Notes under the pieces: generated by a model | The model's input: only the letters and a program-made list of their open reading frames with translations | Told to the model about the DNA's origin: nothing | Databases searched by the model: none | NCBI GenBank assembly: GCA_003640385.1 | Contig: RCAB01000052.1 | Coordinates: 62,001-126,000 of the forward strand | Source of the DNA: Setaria digitata | Lineage: Eukaryota; Nematoda; Chromadorea; Rhabditida; Setariidae | Direction of reading: 5' to 3' | DNA length: 64,000 bases | Shown here: positions 54,501 through 64,000 of the stretch, one piece after another | How the letters are laid out: each line of letters opens with the position of its first letter | Position numbering within the stretch: the stretch's first letter is position 1 | Program-made: the position numbers and the translations under genes

Positions 54501-57500
54501 ATTAATCATTTCTAGCCTTTTCTCTCGTCATTTTGTTGTTTCACACATTCATATCAGATCAATGCTATCAGCTCAGTGATTAAAATAAATGTAATAAATC
54601 TGATACAATAAGCAATCCTTTGTTGATGATAATATCACACTAATAGCAGTTGTACTTACACTACTAATAGTTGTTGTTATTGCAAAACTTACATTAATAA
54701 TGCCAATAATAACAGCTCATGTGTAGTAATAATTATATTCAAAAGTAATAGAACTGATAGTAACTATTCTAGCAATGATAATAGTAATAATTAAATGTTA
54801 ATAATAAATACTGACTTCAGATAGATGGTCGTTATTGTTCATTTTATACTATTACAATTAATAAATTTATACATATAATTAAAACCTATCAGATGCAAAA
54901 AATGATTCCTGTTATCCTACTAATTGAGAAATTTGCAGTAGTTAAACATTTTAAATGATTTGACTTTTACCAAAACTCAAATTCAAAACATTTGCAACAT
55001 AGCACGTATAAATGTGAAGTATACATACATACCAGTGAGATGATTTAGGCTTAATAAATTTAGGTGGAAAAGAAAAAAGAAGCTTTTATTCTGATGGAAA
55101 TTATTGACTTCGTGTATGAATTGTGAAAACTTATTTCTCAAAGGCCAAGATGAAAATATAAGTAATTAATACATTTTGTTGATTAAAATTTTATATATGA
55201 TATTGGCAATGACAAGTTGCAAGGAGTCAAAATGAGTGGTAGCAAAAATGATAAGAAATTGAAGAAAAAAAAAAAAAAAATTCTGAAAAAACTGACCTTT
55301 TCTAGCTCTAATAAATGAAAACGAAGGACTTGTATTGATTGCAACATCTGCAAACGGCAAATTTTCCAAACGTGATTTTCAAAAATTTCACCGAAATTTT
55401 ACTCATATGCTGATAAAGTGCTGGATTTTTGAGACAGTGATAAATTCAATATAATCAGTGATAATTCATTAAATGATGACAAATAATTGAAATAGCATTA
55501 TTCCAACAAATTCCTGCTAAATATTCTAATCTATTCGTTACCACTGTTTAGACCAGCAAAATATCAAAGATAAAAGGGAAAAATAGCAAAAGATTGGAAT
55601 TTATCAGTAGCGAATAACTGATAATTGGAACTTAACAGCAACTAACTTAAATACAAAAATAAAATAAAACAAACCAATGTATCAACTTCGGGATTTGGAA
55701 CATAATATGGCTTTTCGCTTTGTACCTACAAAAAGGAAATGATTTTGCATGAGTTTTAAAAACTTTTTACAATTATTATCAGAGCAATAAATCAGTAGCA
55801 TTCTCTTCCTACAGAAATTATACTGCTGAGTGGGAACAAATACAGTGTAAAAATTTAATTCCTGTTGATTAATATTAGTAATTCAAAAATAACTACACAA
55901 CAAAGCTCTGGTGCAATGGTACAAAAAAGGGGGAAAATAAAAAGAGAGAGAAGAAGAAAAAATAGGAAGTTGTGATTTAGTTAAAATAATTTGATTTGAA
56001 ATTCAAACAATCTAAATGAGAAAAATATGTAAAAAAAAAAAGGAATGGGAAAGAAAGGGGAAAGTTCTTTTCCATCAAGGTTGACAACAATAATTAACCA
56101 TTTTTGCAAAATCGGCAAGGTCATCTTTGAAGGAAGCCGACGAGCAGACGTCATTTGTTGAAGAGCCTGACGTGGAACTTGACGTCGCCGTGCTATTCTG
56201 ATCCCGTGGTGTACACGTTGCTAACTCGCATTTCTCGAAAAGGCACGATAATAACGGAAATAACGGATGACTGTAAATAAAAAATTATTTTGCTTTTCAA
56301 TTACAACAAAACTGAAATAAGAGAAAACTTTTAAATTTAAATTTCAATACTTTATTTAGTCGTTGCTTAATTGGTCTGTAAATTAATTGAGATTAATTTA
56401 GTAATTATATGAATATGAAGAAAAAAATCAGTTAAATTCCCTTTCCTCTTTTTACTATTGTCACTATTATTGTAGTAGTAGTTGTTGTTGTTATTGTTAT
56501 CGGTCTTTTCTCAACAAATAATTTTCTTTCTATCTTTTTTTTTTTTTTTTTTTTTTTGAAATTACACATTTCTGTTCATCTGTTATCATCAGCATTAAAT
56601 TCTACTCTTTCCCTCTTACCGTATCCAAACGAAAATAAGTTTTAGAGAAAACGGTATTAGCACCATCTGATCATCTCCAATCAAAATATTACTTGAATAA
56701 TACATAAAGTATATTGGCATGATATGGCCTACTTTATTAATGCTTCAAACAGATGGTGCCTTTTTGCTTAAATATCCCAAAAATATACTGTATCTCCTCT
56801 CCCATACGTTTCTCATTTCATTCGTTCGTTCATTCAATCATTTCATTTTCATTAATTCTCATTCTTTCATATATTCATTCATTTATGCCATTCACTCATA
56901 CTCTTCGTTCATTCTCACCATTCACATTCATCATTTATCCTATTCATTCTCATTCATTTATTTCCTCACTCATCCTATTCACTCATTAATTCACTTACTC
57001 ATTCATTCATTCAATCTTTACACATTCATTCGTTTCTATCAAGTGGAAAACAAAATAAATCTTATTTTATGGGCTAAAAAAATTTAAGGCAATTTTATAG
57101 AATCAATAGGAAAAAGGAGAAAAAAAAAAAAAAAAAAAAACAATTGTCCATCTGAACGGACCTTTCTATTTTAAAGCTTTGCTTTTTCCTTTTTCTTTTA
57201 CCTCATTCATTCTCATTTTTATATTGAAAGAATTATTTCATTTATATCTTTTATTCTTCTCCACTTATTTTCTTCTATTAAAATTTCAATTAGCATTCAT
57301 TCCAAAAATTTCATCCATAATATTTTTCTTTTGCAGTAAACTAAATTTCTTCCTTCCTCACTCTTTGCTTTTTACACTTAACTGAGAATTTCAGCAAAAG
57401 AAAAAAAGAGAGAGAAGAATGAAATTTAAAATTTACTTGTAAATTGCCTCCTTATCCCGTTTCATTCGTTCATTGAGCGGATCAGCAAGCATTGTAGGTG

Positions 57501-57852
57501 GTGCGGTAGCAACCGGGGGATAAGCTCCCATACCGAAGTAACCGAGTGAAGCTGCAGCAGGATCGGCACCTGTACCGGTGTAGACATCCGATGCCGTGGG
57601 CGGTGGCCCATAACCATCTCCATACTGAAATTTCATTTTCTTTCACAATTAAAATATTCACTCATTTTTCTAATTAATTTTCCAAAATTTTAAAATTTCT
57701 CTTTCTTCTTGAAAAAAAAAAAAAAAAAAAAAAGGTAAAAGTCTTAACGAAAACAAAGAATACATTTCATCCCAAATATATTATTAATTAAAAGTTATTC
57801 AAAAATTTATTTTAAATCAAGTTTTTCCTAAAATATGTCTAATTTACTTCTG

Positions 57853-57894
<42 letters not shown>

Positions 57895-58785
57895 TCCCTT
57901 TCTCAATAAATCATAATCGAAATTTTCAACTACAGTTAAAATGTAGTGGGGCAGAGAAAAANTTTTCAACTACAGTTAAAATGTTGTGGGGCAGAGAAAA
58001 ATTAAAAGGTGAAAAACCAAATTTTCAAAAAAGCAGGAAAAAAAAAGAGCAAATCATTAAACCTTGATAGCTTTAAATATTTAATTCATTTGCTATTTTT
58101 TGACTAACAAAAAAAGTTTATTAAGCGTTTATTTACATACAATATTAATTATTTCACTGAATTTATATCATAATAAAAGTTCGTTATATTTATATAATTA
58201 TTAATATGAGCAGTCAATTCTCCAAAAAAAAAAAAAGAGAGAAAAATTAAAAAAAAAAAAAGCGAAGAGGAAAAAAAAGTCCATCTAAATTAGGCCATCG
58301 ATAAAGTTCGCAAGAGATGACATAATTTTATTGCGTTTTATTCCAAAATTTATTACTTCTTATCCGAACTTTATTACACTTTCTCATAAATCTATTATCG
58401 AAATATATCATTAAATAATAGCATTCTGATCATCAATACATCAATACATTATGCCTAAAAAACCTCATAAAAATGTCATTAATGCGCATAAATTACCCCA
58501 ATCATCAAAGTTTCAATCTTTTCACTTGCATATATAACTTAAGAAATTAAAAAAAAAAAAAACGCAGAAGTTTAAAATGCAAAAAAAAACAGACAAATTA
58601 AGATAGGAATTTTAATTGCATTAATTAATAATTACAAGAGAGCAGCAGCAATTTTAAAAATTTTCAAAAAATAATACTTGCTCAATTCAACAAACTATAG
58701 CCATACATCAAATGTATAGTTTTCGGCATCATTTTATAACTCACTTCACTATGGTATTTGTTTGGTGAGGTGTACGTACCTGCAT
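27579..58785 (-). CDS. unc-62: MEIS/homothorax-class TALE homeobox transcription factor (UNC-62 orthologue)
   Basis: This nuclear DNA-binding cofactor acts with PBC (PBX/CEH-20) and HOX proteins. Exons on the minus strand, 5' to 3': candidate 58785-58780, then 57624-57437, 56270-56099, 55725-55675, 55347-55297, 51579-51416, 51198-51117, 47069-46864, 46174-46074, either 44339-43999 or 42917-42733, 39531-39455, 29438-29305, 28901-28760, 27714-27579. All phases match, giving about 616 residues with the long alternative exon and 564 with the short one. MEIS-A is at about 66-90 ([19 protein letters not shown]). MEIS-B is at about 125-195 ([47 protein letters not shown]). Low-complexity linkers follow, then the TALE homeodomain ([23 protein letters not shown]), and a Met/Pro/Gly-rich C-terminus ending MPGHMSMDA. 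The start is uncertain: an ATG inside the 57624 exon region (57636, MKFQ) is the alternative. Confidence 0.93.
28760..29438 (-). CDS. unc-62: unc-62 exons: homeodomain C-terminus and Ala/Pro-rich tail
   Basis: Exon 29438-29305 completes the Trp codon begun in the previous exon and encodes [20 protein letters not shown], a basic stretch ([10 protein letters not shown]) and SPGPSP. Exon 28901-28760 encodes [19 protein letters not shown] and [13 protein letters not shown], then a donor GC/GTATGT. The final exon 27714-27579 continues in frame to TAA. Basic residues after the homeodomain could add DNA contact or nuclear localisation; that is inference. Confidence 0.9.
32423..32781. repeat. About 180-bp direct duplication around a single N (assembly join)
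   Basis: The sequence starting ATTTATTCCCAAAAATTAC at 32423 is repeated from 32604, immediately after the N at 32603. The copies differ by small indels (for example TGACTAACATAATTTTC versus TGACTAAATTTTC), as two haplotypes would. This suggests unmerged allelic contig ends. Confidence 0.75.
33420..33740. other. GC-richer island in the large unc-62 intron
   Basis: About 200 bases (33,420-33,620) have near-balanced composition and many unique-looking words (GGTGTCACTTGGATCC, GTCGACCTCGAACAG). They are followed by a GAT/ATC-rich stretch with self-complementary potential (33,630-33,740). Frames on both strands are broken within about 25 codons and no splice-site pair frames a longer one. Candidates are an intronic enhancer, a non-coding RNA, or an old mobile-element fragment. 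I recognise none of these. Confidence 0.35.
34575..34685. repeat. Degenerate CGGAAA/CGGATA minisatellite
   Basis: Many imperfect copies of ACGGA(T/A)A-type units at roughly 6-12 base spacing (ACGGATACCGAC, GCGGAAACGAAAACGGAGAC, CGGAAACGGAAAC). The forward translation is Lys/Arg/Thr-rich and is not a gene. Confidence 0.55.
38388..38413. repeat. (CT)n microsatellite
   Basis: Perfect or near-perfect TC dinucleotide run inside the unc-62 intron. Confidence 0.8.
41416..41439. repeat. (AT)n microsatellite
   Basis: TA dinucleotide run of about 24 bp in the intron between the alternative homeodomain exons and the exon at 39,455. Confidence 0.8.
42733..42917 (-). CDS. unc-62: unc-62 alternative homeodomain exon, short form (downstream)
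   Basis: The acceptor is GTGTTTCCAG just above 42917 and the donor is ACT/GTAAGT below 42733. The exon is 185 bases, entry phase 1 and exit phase 0, identical to the exon at 43999-44339, so either can join the exon at 46074 to the one at 39531. It encodes an acidic and Gly/Ser-rich linker ([26 protein letters not shown]), then [20 protein letters not shown] and FQNLT, the homeodomain N-terminal arm and helix 1. This helix diverges strongly from the MEIS consensus, unlike the other exon. C. elegans unc-62 is known to use two alternative exons (7a and 7b) at this place. The equivalence is by position and phase. Confidence 0.88.
43999..44339 (-). CDS. unc-62: unc-62 alternative homeodomain exon, long MEIS-like form (upstream)
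   Basis: The acceptor is ACGTTTACAG above 44339 and the donor is ACG/GTTAGT below 43999. The exon is 341 bases, entry phase 1 and exit phase 0. It encodes a Ser/Thr/Asn-rich linker with two in-frame CAA runs (five and six Gln) and a six-Ser TCA run. Then come [18 protein letters not shown] and FHHLT, which match the canonical MEIS sequence at the start of the homeodomain. The polyGln and polySer tracts are microsatellites in DNA and may vary in length between strains. A GTT/AAC repeat lies in the intron close to the acceptor (44362-44389). Confidence 0.9.
46074..47069 (-). CDS. unc-62: unc-62 linker exons with Ala-Gly and Gln-rich segments
   Basis: Exon 47069-46864 encodes [19 protein letters not shown], an Ala-Gly dipeptide run made by a GGAGCT hexanucleotide repeat (plus-strand 46985-47020), and a Gly/Pro/Thr-rich segment ending SSPSG. 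Exon 46174-46074 encodes [20 protein letters not shown] and [11 protein letters not shown]. Both lie between the MEIS domain and the homeodomain, where MEIS proteins have a poorly conserved, Ser-rich linker. Confidence 0.85.
49881..49881. other. Undetermined base without an obvious flanking duplication
   Basis: This single N is just after a long A run (49838-49857). Unlike the other four N positions I did not find a clear direct repeat on both sides. It may be a join at a homopolymer. Confidence 0.5.
50077..50101. repeat. (AT)n microsatellite
   Basis: AT dinucleotide run of about 25 bp in the unc-62 intron between the exons at 47,069 and 51,117. Confidence 0.8.
51117..51579 (-). CDS. unc-62: unc-62 exons: end of the MEIS-B domain and linker
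   Basis: Exon 51579-51416 begins [20 protein letters not shown] and continues [17 protein letters not shown] into a Ser/Pro-rich tail. Exon 51198-51117 encodes [19 protein letters not shown] and AISSGHD. The [18 protein letters not shown] core is a hallmark of MEIS/PREP proteins and forms part of the PBC-interaction domain. Confidence 0.93.
52758..52919. repeat. ATCC/ATCT tetranucleotide repeat duplicated around an N
   Basis: A run of CCAT units passing into CTAT units, plus the unique tail GTACGTCCGTCTCGACGGGT, occurs on both sides of the N at 52842 (about 52767-52841 and 52843-52917). The microsatellite number differs slightly between copies. The duplication is probably an assembly join at a repeat; the tetranucleotide repeat itself is real. 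Confidence 0.75.
54117..54154. other. Overlapping alternative hairpins in an unc-62 intron
   Basis: ACGATTCC (54117-54124) pairs perfectly with GGAATCGT (54135-54142). Alternatively ATCTTCGGAAT (54129-54139) pairs with ATTCCGGAAGAT (54143-54154), with one bulged base and a three-base loop. The two structures share sequence and exclude each other. The segment is GC-richer than its surroundings. Function is unknown. Confidence 0.3.
55297..56270 (-). CDS. unc-62: unc-62 exons: core of the MEIS domain
   Basis: Exon 56270-56099 encodes [37 protein letters not shown] and [19 protein letters not shown]. Exon 55725-55675 encodes [17 protein letters not shown]. Exon 55347-55297 encodes [17 protein letters not shown]. 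Each junction is phase 0, and the joined protein aligns through the PBX-binding region of MEIS1 as I know it. The Ser/Thr insert between the two blocks replaces a Gly/Val-containing stretch in vertebrate MEIS. Confidence 0.94.
56815..57030. repeat. Degenerate TTCA/ATTC tetranucleotide repeat
   Basis: Long interrupted series of CATT/TTCA units in the unc-62 intron between 56,270 and 57,437. Forward frames across it are Ser/Phe/His/Ile-rich and not coding. Confidence 0.7.
57437..57624 (-). CDS. unc-62: unc-62 N-terminal exon
   Basis: The exon follows an acceptor ATTTCAG and begins [17 protein letters not shown]. It continues with [20 protein letters not shown] and ends [12 protein letters not shown] before the donor TAC-AA/GTAAAT. 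The last block matches the MEIS sequence just before the MEIS-A domain (KRDK-AIYGHPLFPLL). An ATG at 57634-57636 reads MKFQ directly into the exon and could be the start if the upstream acceptor is not used. Confidence 0.88.
57857..57888. repeat. (CT)n microsatellite
   Basis: TC dinucleotide run about 30 bp long, upstream of the unc-62 N-terminal exon. Confidence 0.8.
57923..58001. repeat. 39-bp direct duplication around a single N (assembly join)
   Basis: TTTTCAACTACAGTTAAAAT and the following 19 bases occur at 57923-57961 and again at 57963-58001, with one difference noticed (GTAGTGG versus GTTGTGG) and an N at 57962 between them. Confidence 0.75.
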
Positions 58786-58824
58786 GGGTGTACATAGGTC
58801 TTTGGAAAACTTTCGCCAAATCAT
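58780..58824 (-). CDS. unc-62: Candidate first coding exon of unc-62
   Basis: On the minus strand a consensus donor (ATGCAG/GTACGT) ends an open stretch at 58780. Joined to the exon at 57624 it gives ATG-CAG-TAT-GGA, that is [11 protein letters not shown], in phase. MEIS proteins begin with a very short first coding exon (MAQRY...), so a two-codon start at 58783-58785 is attractive. The same frame is open upstream to another ATG at 58822-58824 ([15 protein letters not shown]), which would lengthen the N-terminus. The transcription start and any trans-splicing are not visible. Confidence 0.45.
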
Positions 58825-60350
58825 ATTTCGATGAACGAAAGAGAAATATGACAAATTATATTCATTAAAAGATATTTGAAATTTTATCATAATTGAGAGG
58901 AAACAAAAGTGTAAAAAATTGATAAGTGAGGAAAAAAAAAAAATAGCTAAAAATTGTACTGTAACTTTTCGAATATTATAAAAAGAAAAAAATTTTTTTT
59001 TTTTTGAAATAGTGAGAGAAGGCGAGAAACGAAATTTACTGTACGGTAACTTTTGATTGCATCGAAAATTTTTGGGAAACAAAAAAGACACAAAGAAATA
59101 AAAGTTGAAATTGTTGTTGAAAATTTTAAGCTAACTATTTTGAACCAAATTAAGCATATTGATAATTGGAGTAAAATTGTTTGAGAATTTTAATATAGCA
59201 ATTTTTTTTTTTTTTGTAAAATTTAAACTTTCTTTTTTTTTTTTTTATTTTTCAAGAAAATGATTTAGTGTCATTTAATGAAACATCGAAAAACTTAGTT
59301 TGTCGAATTGGTGCAATTTTTTCGCAGCTATTTTGCATTTAAAACGAAGAGAAAGGAAAGATAGACGAATTAAAGAAGTGTAATAGAAGAGAAGAAAAAT
59401 TCGATAACAATCTTTTTCTAATTTTACAAAAGTTTTTTTTTTTTTTTCCTTTCTTGTTCCGCTTTTCTGATAGAAAAAATGATAGTAACACTATGCAAAC
59501 TGTCTTTTTTCATTTCATGAAAAATTTTAAATTAATTTTATTGATAGGAAATGGTTTTATGTAAGCATATATTTACATTCTTTTTTTCTTTTTCAAAATA
59601 GTGAAATTTAAAAGTTGAAAAACAGCTGTTTAGCGGATTCCCTTTGTATGATAATTAGCCACAAAATCACTCCAGGAAAATAAATATTGTGGTGAATATG
59701 TCAGAATCATAGAAATAGGTTTATTAATTAGAAGTTGCTTCAAAATGAAATCACTCAATTGATCAATAAAATTACACCGATAAAATGTCAATCAGTTTAG
59801 CTGTCAACTAATTGTGACAATTAAAGGATAATAAAAATTGGAACAAATGTATGTCTTTTTTAATAAAAATTTTCATATGGAAGATAGATAATTTATTTCA
59901 TTTTAAACAGGTAAAATATCAATGAAATTACTGCGGTAATATAATTCATTCTAATTTTCTTCCTACCGATCATCAAAGAGCTTGTCAATACTCATAATTC
60001 TTTTTACCTCTTCTCCACATCTCTCTCCCTCTCTTTCTCTCTCTCCTTTTTATCCGCCGAAATTCCAACTAAAAGATGGAGCTCGTCACAACGGACACAA
60101 CCTTCAACCTTGTACTAATCTAATCTCGACTGATTTTCTACCATCCTTTTCTTTCTTTTCTAAATTACTTTAGCATTATTCTGTCATTAACTTATGATAG
60201 CTATATAATGCTAAGCTGACAAATATAATTATTGTTTAATTTTTAAATTTCCCTTATCACTTCTAAAATTTCGGAAAATTTTGTAAATATTTTTTTTTTT
60301 TTTTTTAAAAAAATAATGAAACATAGTTGAAATTTCATTTGAAAAGACAA

Positions 60351-60388
<38 letters not shown>

Positions 60389-63300
60389 AGACATCGAATC
60401 AATTCTTAACTACACTAATTAATCAGATTATCAGAAAAACAGCGTAATCAACGACAAATGATGAAATCTTGTCTATGTTATACTTACGTCACGTGTCATA
60501 ACAGTTGTTAGAATTTTTTTTTTTTTTTTTTTCTAGCTTCAATATAGTCTATTTTACCTGATTATATGATTAAAGCAAATTCTTAAATTAATTTTCCTGT
60601 CTAAATTTAACTAAAAATACAAAAAAAAAAAAGAAATCATATTTCAAACAAGAGTAACGAAATATGACAAGCTTTAAAAAAATAAAAAAAAAGTTACAAA
60701 AAGGACGTCAAGCAACGCAATTTATGAAGAGAACTTTGCGGAATTTGAGCAGCGTTAATAATGTTAAATTTCATTTCCAATTCGGTTTTTTTTTTTTTTT
60801 TTCTTTTTATAAAAAATTACGGCATAGAAGTTTTAAAACTGCGTAGTAAAATTATGAAAATTTGCATCTCTGTCAAAATAGCAAAAAAAAAAAAAAATCA
60901 TTTTGCTTCTAAAATGCTTTGAGTTCGGAAAGTGAAATAAATTTTAATTTACAATGACACAATGAATTCTATTGTACAGATGTATGATAAGTACGATAAC
61001 AATTTCCAAAAATATGATCAATTCAAATTTGTTAATGACAAAATGCTGCAAAGTAATAGATCATAAGAGATGATGGCAGCTTCCGAAAACACGATAAATT
61101 CTGATTTATAATGGTAAGACTGATTCTATTGCGGTAATATGAAACTTATTTTAAGAATAGTATTTCAGAGATTACAATCATCATCTTCATCAGGAATTTG
61201 ATTCATTGAAAATCTTTTTTTTTTTTTTTTTTTTTCTTTAAGGCTGGATGATATAATAGAAAAATATTAACACTTATTAAATTTAATAATAAAATTTCAA
61301 AGGAAAACTTTTTACATTATTGATATCAACTGATAGAAGTTTTGCATGTAACATAATGCGGTAAACAGGCGCTATCTTTTAGATTGCCTAATTAAGTATC
61401 ACTTGAAATTAACGCCTTCTTTCCCCGTCCTCTCTTTTCTACTTATCCCTTATTATAATGATTCTCTCTAATCTATTATCATTTACTTCTTTCCGTGATT
61501 ATCATTTCACTTCTCATCCTTGTCATATTAACTGATTTAGTCGTAAAAGCCACTTGATAGATCGTTAGTTAGGAAAAATGCCACAGATATTTTATCATCA
61601 TTCATTACTTTCTTCTATTTTATCCGCTCTACTTTACCTTACTTGAACTTTTTTTTTTTTTTTTTTTGAGGAATAAGTTCTTTTTTTTCCTTCTCTTTTG
61701 TTTTTCCTCTCCTTTTTTTTTCTTTTTTTTTTACGGCTCATTAATTCATTCACAAAAGATGATTACAATGAATGAAATGTGAAATGAAGTGTGATCATTC
61801 ATTTCAGTAGAGATGTGTTAAATTTAATTATTCAAAATTAATGGAACTGTAATTTTGAACATTGCTAGCCCCGTAGATAATTGGTCGAATTTCTGAACTA
61901 TTGTTGTTGGAACTAGTTTGATTAAATAACATTCGAAGAAAAGAATTTATAATTGAATTGACTGATTAAAATGAAATCCAAGGAACAAAAAAAAAAAAAA
62001 AAAAAAAAAAAAAACAAGGGAATAAATAACCATTAACGAATTTAACATCAGAAGCTTATTTTTGAGGTGAATCAGGAAAAAGCTTATTTCCATGGTAGAT
62101 AAGGGAAAGACATTCATCACCTTAACTAAGTAATTACAAGATGAATTTGGACAATTTATCAAGTGCATTTTAGTACTATTCACAAATCATCCCGCACTTA
62201 GCGTTAATATTACCAAATTAATTTATTAGTTTGCAATTTAAAACGGATAACAAAAAAAAAAAAAGGAGAAAAAATTCCTTCACTACGATTTGATCAATTC
62301 TAAATCAAAATCACAATGCACAATAATTTAGCAAAATGATTGCTAAATTATTAAATAAATCCAAAGATTTCACTACAAAAAAAAAAAAAAAAAAAAATCA
62401 ATGGATAATGTGCACTGCTTAAAAAACTGGAAACTGAAAATAGTTTTATGAATATAAAGAAAAGCGAAATTTTAAAACATATTGATACTATATATTTATT
62501 CAATAAAATAAAAAATCAGATAGAAAATATATTGCAAATTATGAATTTCAATTTAAGAAAAGCAAAAGTCACCAAGGGCGTCGAAATTGTAATAAATGAT
62601 ACCGAGAATGATTAGCTGCTGTAATTAACTGATACGAATAAATTTAATAGTGGGATTAAAAGATTTTATTGAAGGCTATTAACATTCAGTAAAACATCAA
62701 TTTCGTCAGTTGCGCAATTTTTTATTGAATAGACAAAGCATCTATAATGTATGTAAAAAGTGTGGATAATGAAATTTACACGATGAAAAAAGAATAATGA
62801 ATGTAATTTATGTTGCTTAATTATAAGATATATTTTCTTCAGGAACAGTTATATAAAATCAATAGGCTGAAATGAAATGCCTAAATATCATTTAAAATTT
62901 AAAATATATCGTATCGTATTTTAAAGTAAAATTTACAAAAATTATTACGAAAAATAGTGAAATAATAAAAGCTTAAAAAATACATCTGCTAAACCATTGA
63001 AGAGAAATTACAAACAATGAATATAATAGACCAGAACTGATATCACCAAACTGCGTGATGTATGCATCTTCTTATCAACATTATCATTTTAATAAAATAA
63101 GTTAAATTTATAAAACAAAATCATGAAAGTTACGATTACGGTGTATTACGGTGTAATTTCAATAAAACATAAAGAATAAAATAGCAATTCTGATCTTTTT
63201 AATTGGCTCATTTAAAGCGTTCTTTGAGGAAGCAATGAAAGAATGAGAGAGAGAGAGAAAAAAAAAATAATTCATTCATAAAATAGCTACACAAATATAT

Positions 63301-63894
63301 TTTAAAATAGCTGATTTAATAAATTTTATATATATATCAGAACTTTTTCCGTGTGATAAACTAATTCTGCATATTATAAATTTGACTAGAGTTCGTCAAA
63401 TTTCCCACTAAAAAATTTCTAATTCGTTTAAAATTTATCCAGTTACCATTTGATCAAATGAATATATTTTTTTTTTTTTTTACAAACAAAATTCCTCTAC
63501 GATTAACTAACTAACTGCTTACTACTTTTATTAAATTATTTGTAATTATTTACTTCCCATAATTAGCACTACCGTTATCATATCTTATCTGTTACCAATT
63601 ATTTTATTTCTCATGCAATTTCCAAAAAATGTTGCATTTTGAACGAGGAAATAAATTAAATATATGAAATTGTCAGTTAAAATGCTAAATTTTACGGTCT
63701 AGTTGTTTAATATTTTGGTAATTTCTGCTAAAATTGCAATTTTGCCACATTTATCAACATCGCACATATCTATGAAGCAATCAACAATTTCAATTTCAAT
63801 TTTTTTATCTTTTTTTTTTTTTTTTTTTTTTTGCATAACTTGTCGGATTATTAGCAAAATATTTGTATCATTTAGCTATTTGGCAATCTCAAGA
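58825..63894. other. Upstream region of unc-62, no gene seen
   Basis: AT-rich sequence with homopolymers, a (CA)n microsatellite at 60352-60386, a long A tract at 61987-62013 and T tracts. No coding exon is convincing on either strand. It probably contains unc-62 promoter and 5' UTR sequence, but I see no defined element. Confidence 0.5.
60352..60386. repeat. (CA)n microsatellite
   Basis: AC dinucleotide run of about 35 bp. It is the only long CA repeat I noticed in the window. Confidence 0.85.
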
Positions 63895-64000
63895 GAGTTT
63901 GAATTTGAAACGACTGGTGGTGTGGGAGACCGGGAGAAATCCCGAAATGATTGGATTGCCGAGTTTGAACTGATAGCAGAAGTTGATTCGTTCTTATCTT
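63895..64000 (-). CDS. Possible partial exon at the right edge (strand uncertain)
   Basis: The last 106 bases are GC-richer and free of homopolymers. Minus strand: a frame reads DKNESTSAISSNSAIQSFRD and FSRSPTPPVVSNSNSLEIAK, then stops. It is Ser-rich, as in an N-terminal transcription-factor segment, so it could be an upstream unc-62 exon with a donor at the GTCGTT inside it. Plus strand: EFETTGGVGDREKSRNDWIA followed by EFELIAEVDSFLS is also open to the window end. The strand cannot be decided from this fragment. Confidence 0.25.

Noticed and set aside
56719..57087. Plus-strand frame of 122 codons rich in Ser/His/Ile/Phe
   Set aside because: It is a translation of the degenerate TTCA repeat within an unc-62 intron.

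Overview
The window looks like a piece of a nematode nuclear genome, most likely from a filarial/spirurid-type parasite. The base composition is very AT-rich (roughly 70%). Introns end in the short nematode-type acceptor (TTTCAG and variants). The two recognisable genes are metazoan genes split into many small exons, and the larger one has a pair of alternative homeodomain exons known from C. elegans unc-62. Introns of several kb, full of homopolymers and microsatellites, argue against a Caenorhabditis-like compact genome. The species cannot be fixed from sequence alone.

Layout: (1) 1-7.8 kb is mostly non-coding. It holds a GC-richer island at 560-935 that may be a coding exon of a neighbouring gene, followed by a cluster of ACGT motifs. 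(2) 7,801-14,756 (+) is a complete PACS (phosphofurin acidic cluster sorting protein) gene. I could thread 18 exons with consistent splice phases into an 810-residue protein. A partial, frame-broken copy of one of its exons sits in an intron. (3) About 16.1-21.0 kb (+) is an unrecognised single-pass membrane protein. Its last exons form a charged cytoplasmic tail, and one exon can be read in a basic or an acidic frame depending on which of two acceptors 4 nt apart is used. (4) 21.5-22.0 kb (-) is a small open stretch interrupted by a TGA. (5) 22-27.5 kb is repeat-rich with no gene seen. (6) 27,579-58,785 (-) is a MEIS/homothorax TALE homeobox gene, the unc-62 orthologue by architecture. It has 12 constitutive coding exons after a candidate two-codon first exon, plus two mutually exclusive exons that supply alternative N-terminal halves of the homeodomain. 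A 10-kb intron splits the homeodomain inside the recognition helix. (7) 58.8-64 kb is upstream sequence, with one possible exon at the right edge.

The three main genes are not an operon. PACS and the membrane-protein gene share a strand but are separated by more than 1 kb; unc-62 is on the other strand. PACS is a cytosolic membrane-traffic adaptor. UNC-62/MEIS is a nuclear transcription factor that works with PBX and HOX proteins. No functional link between them is implied.

Assembly note: at least four of the five single-N positions (4139, 32603, 52842, 57962) are flanked by near-identical direct repeats of about 40-180 bp. This is the pattern expected when overlapping contig ends are joined without merging, so these duplications are probably not biological. 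I found no RNA genes, CRISPR arrays, transposase genes or prokaryotic features.
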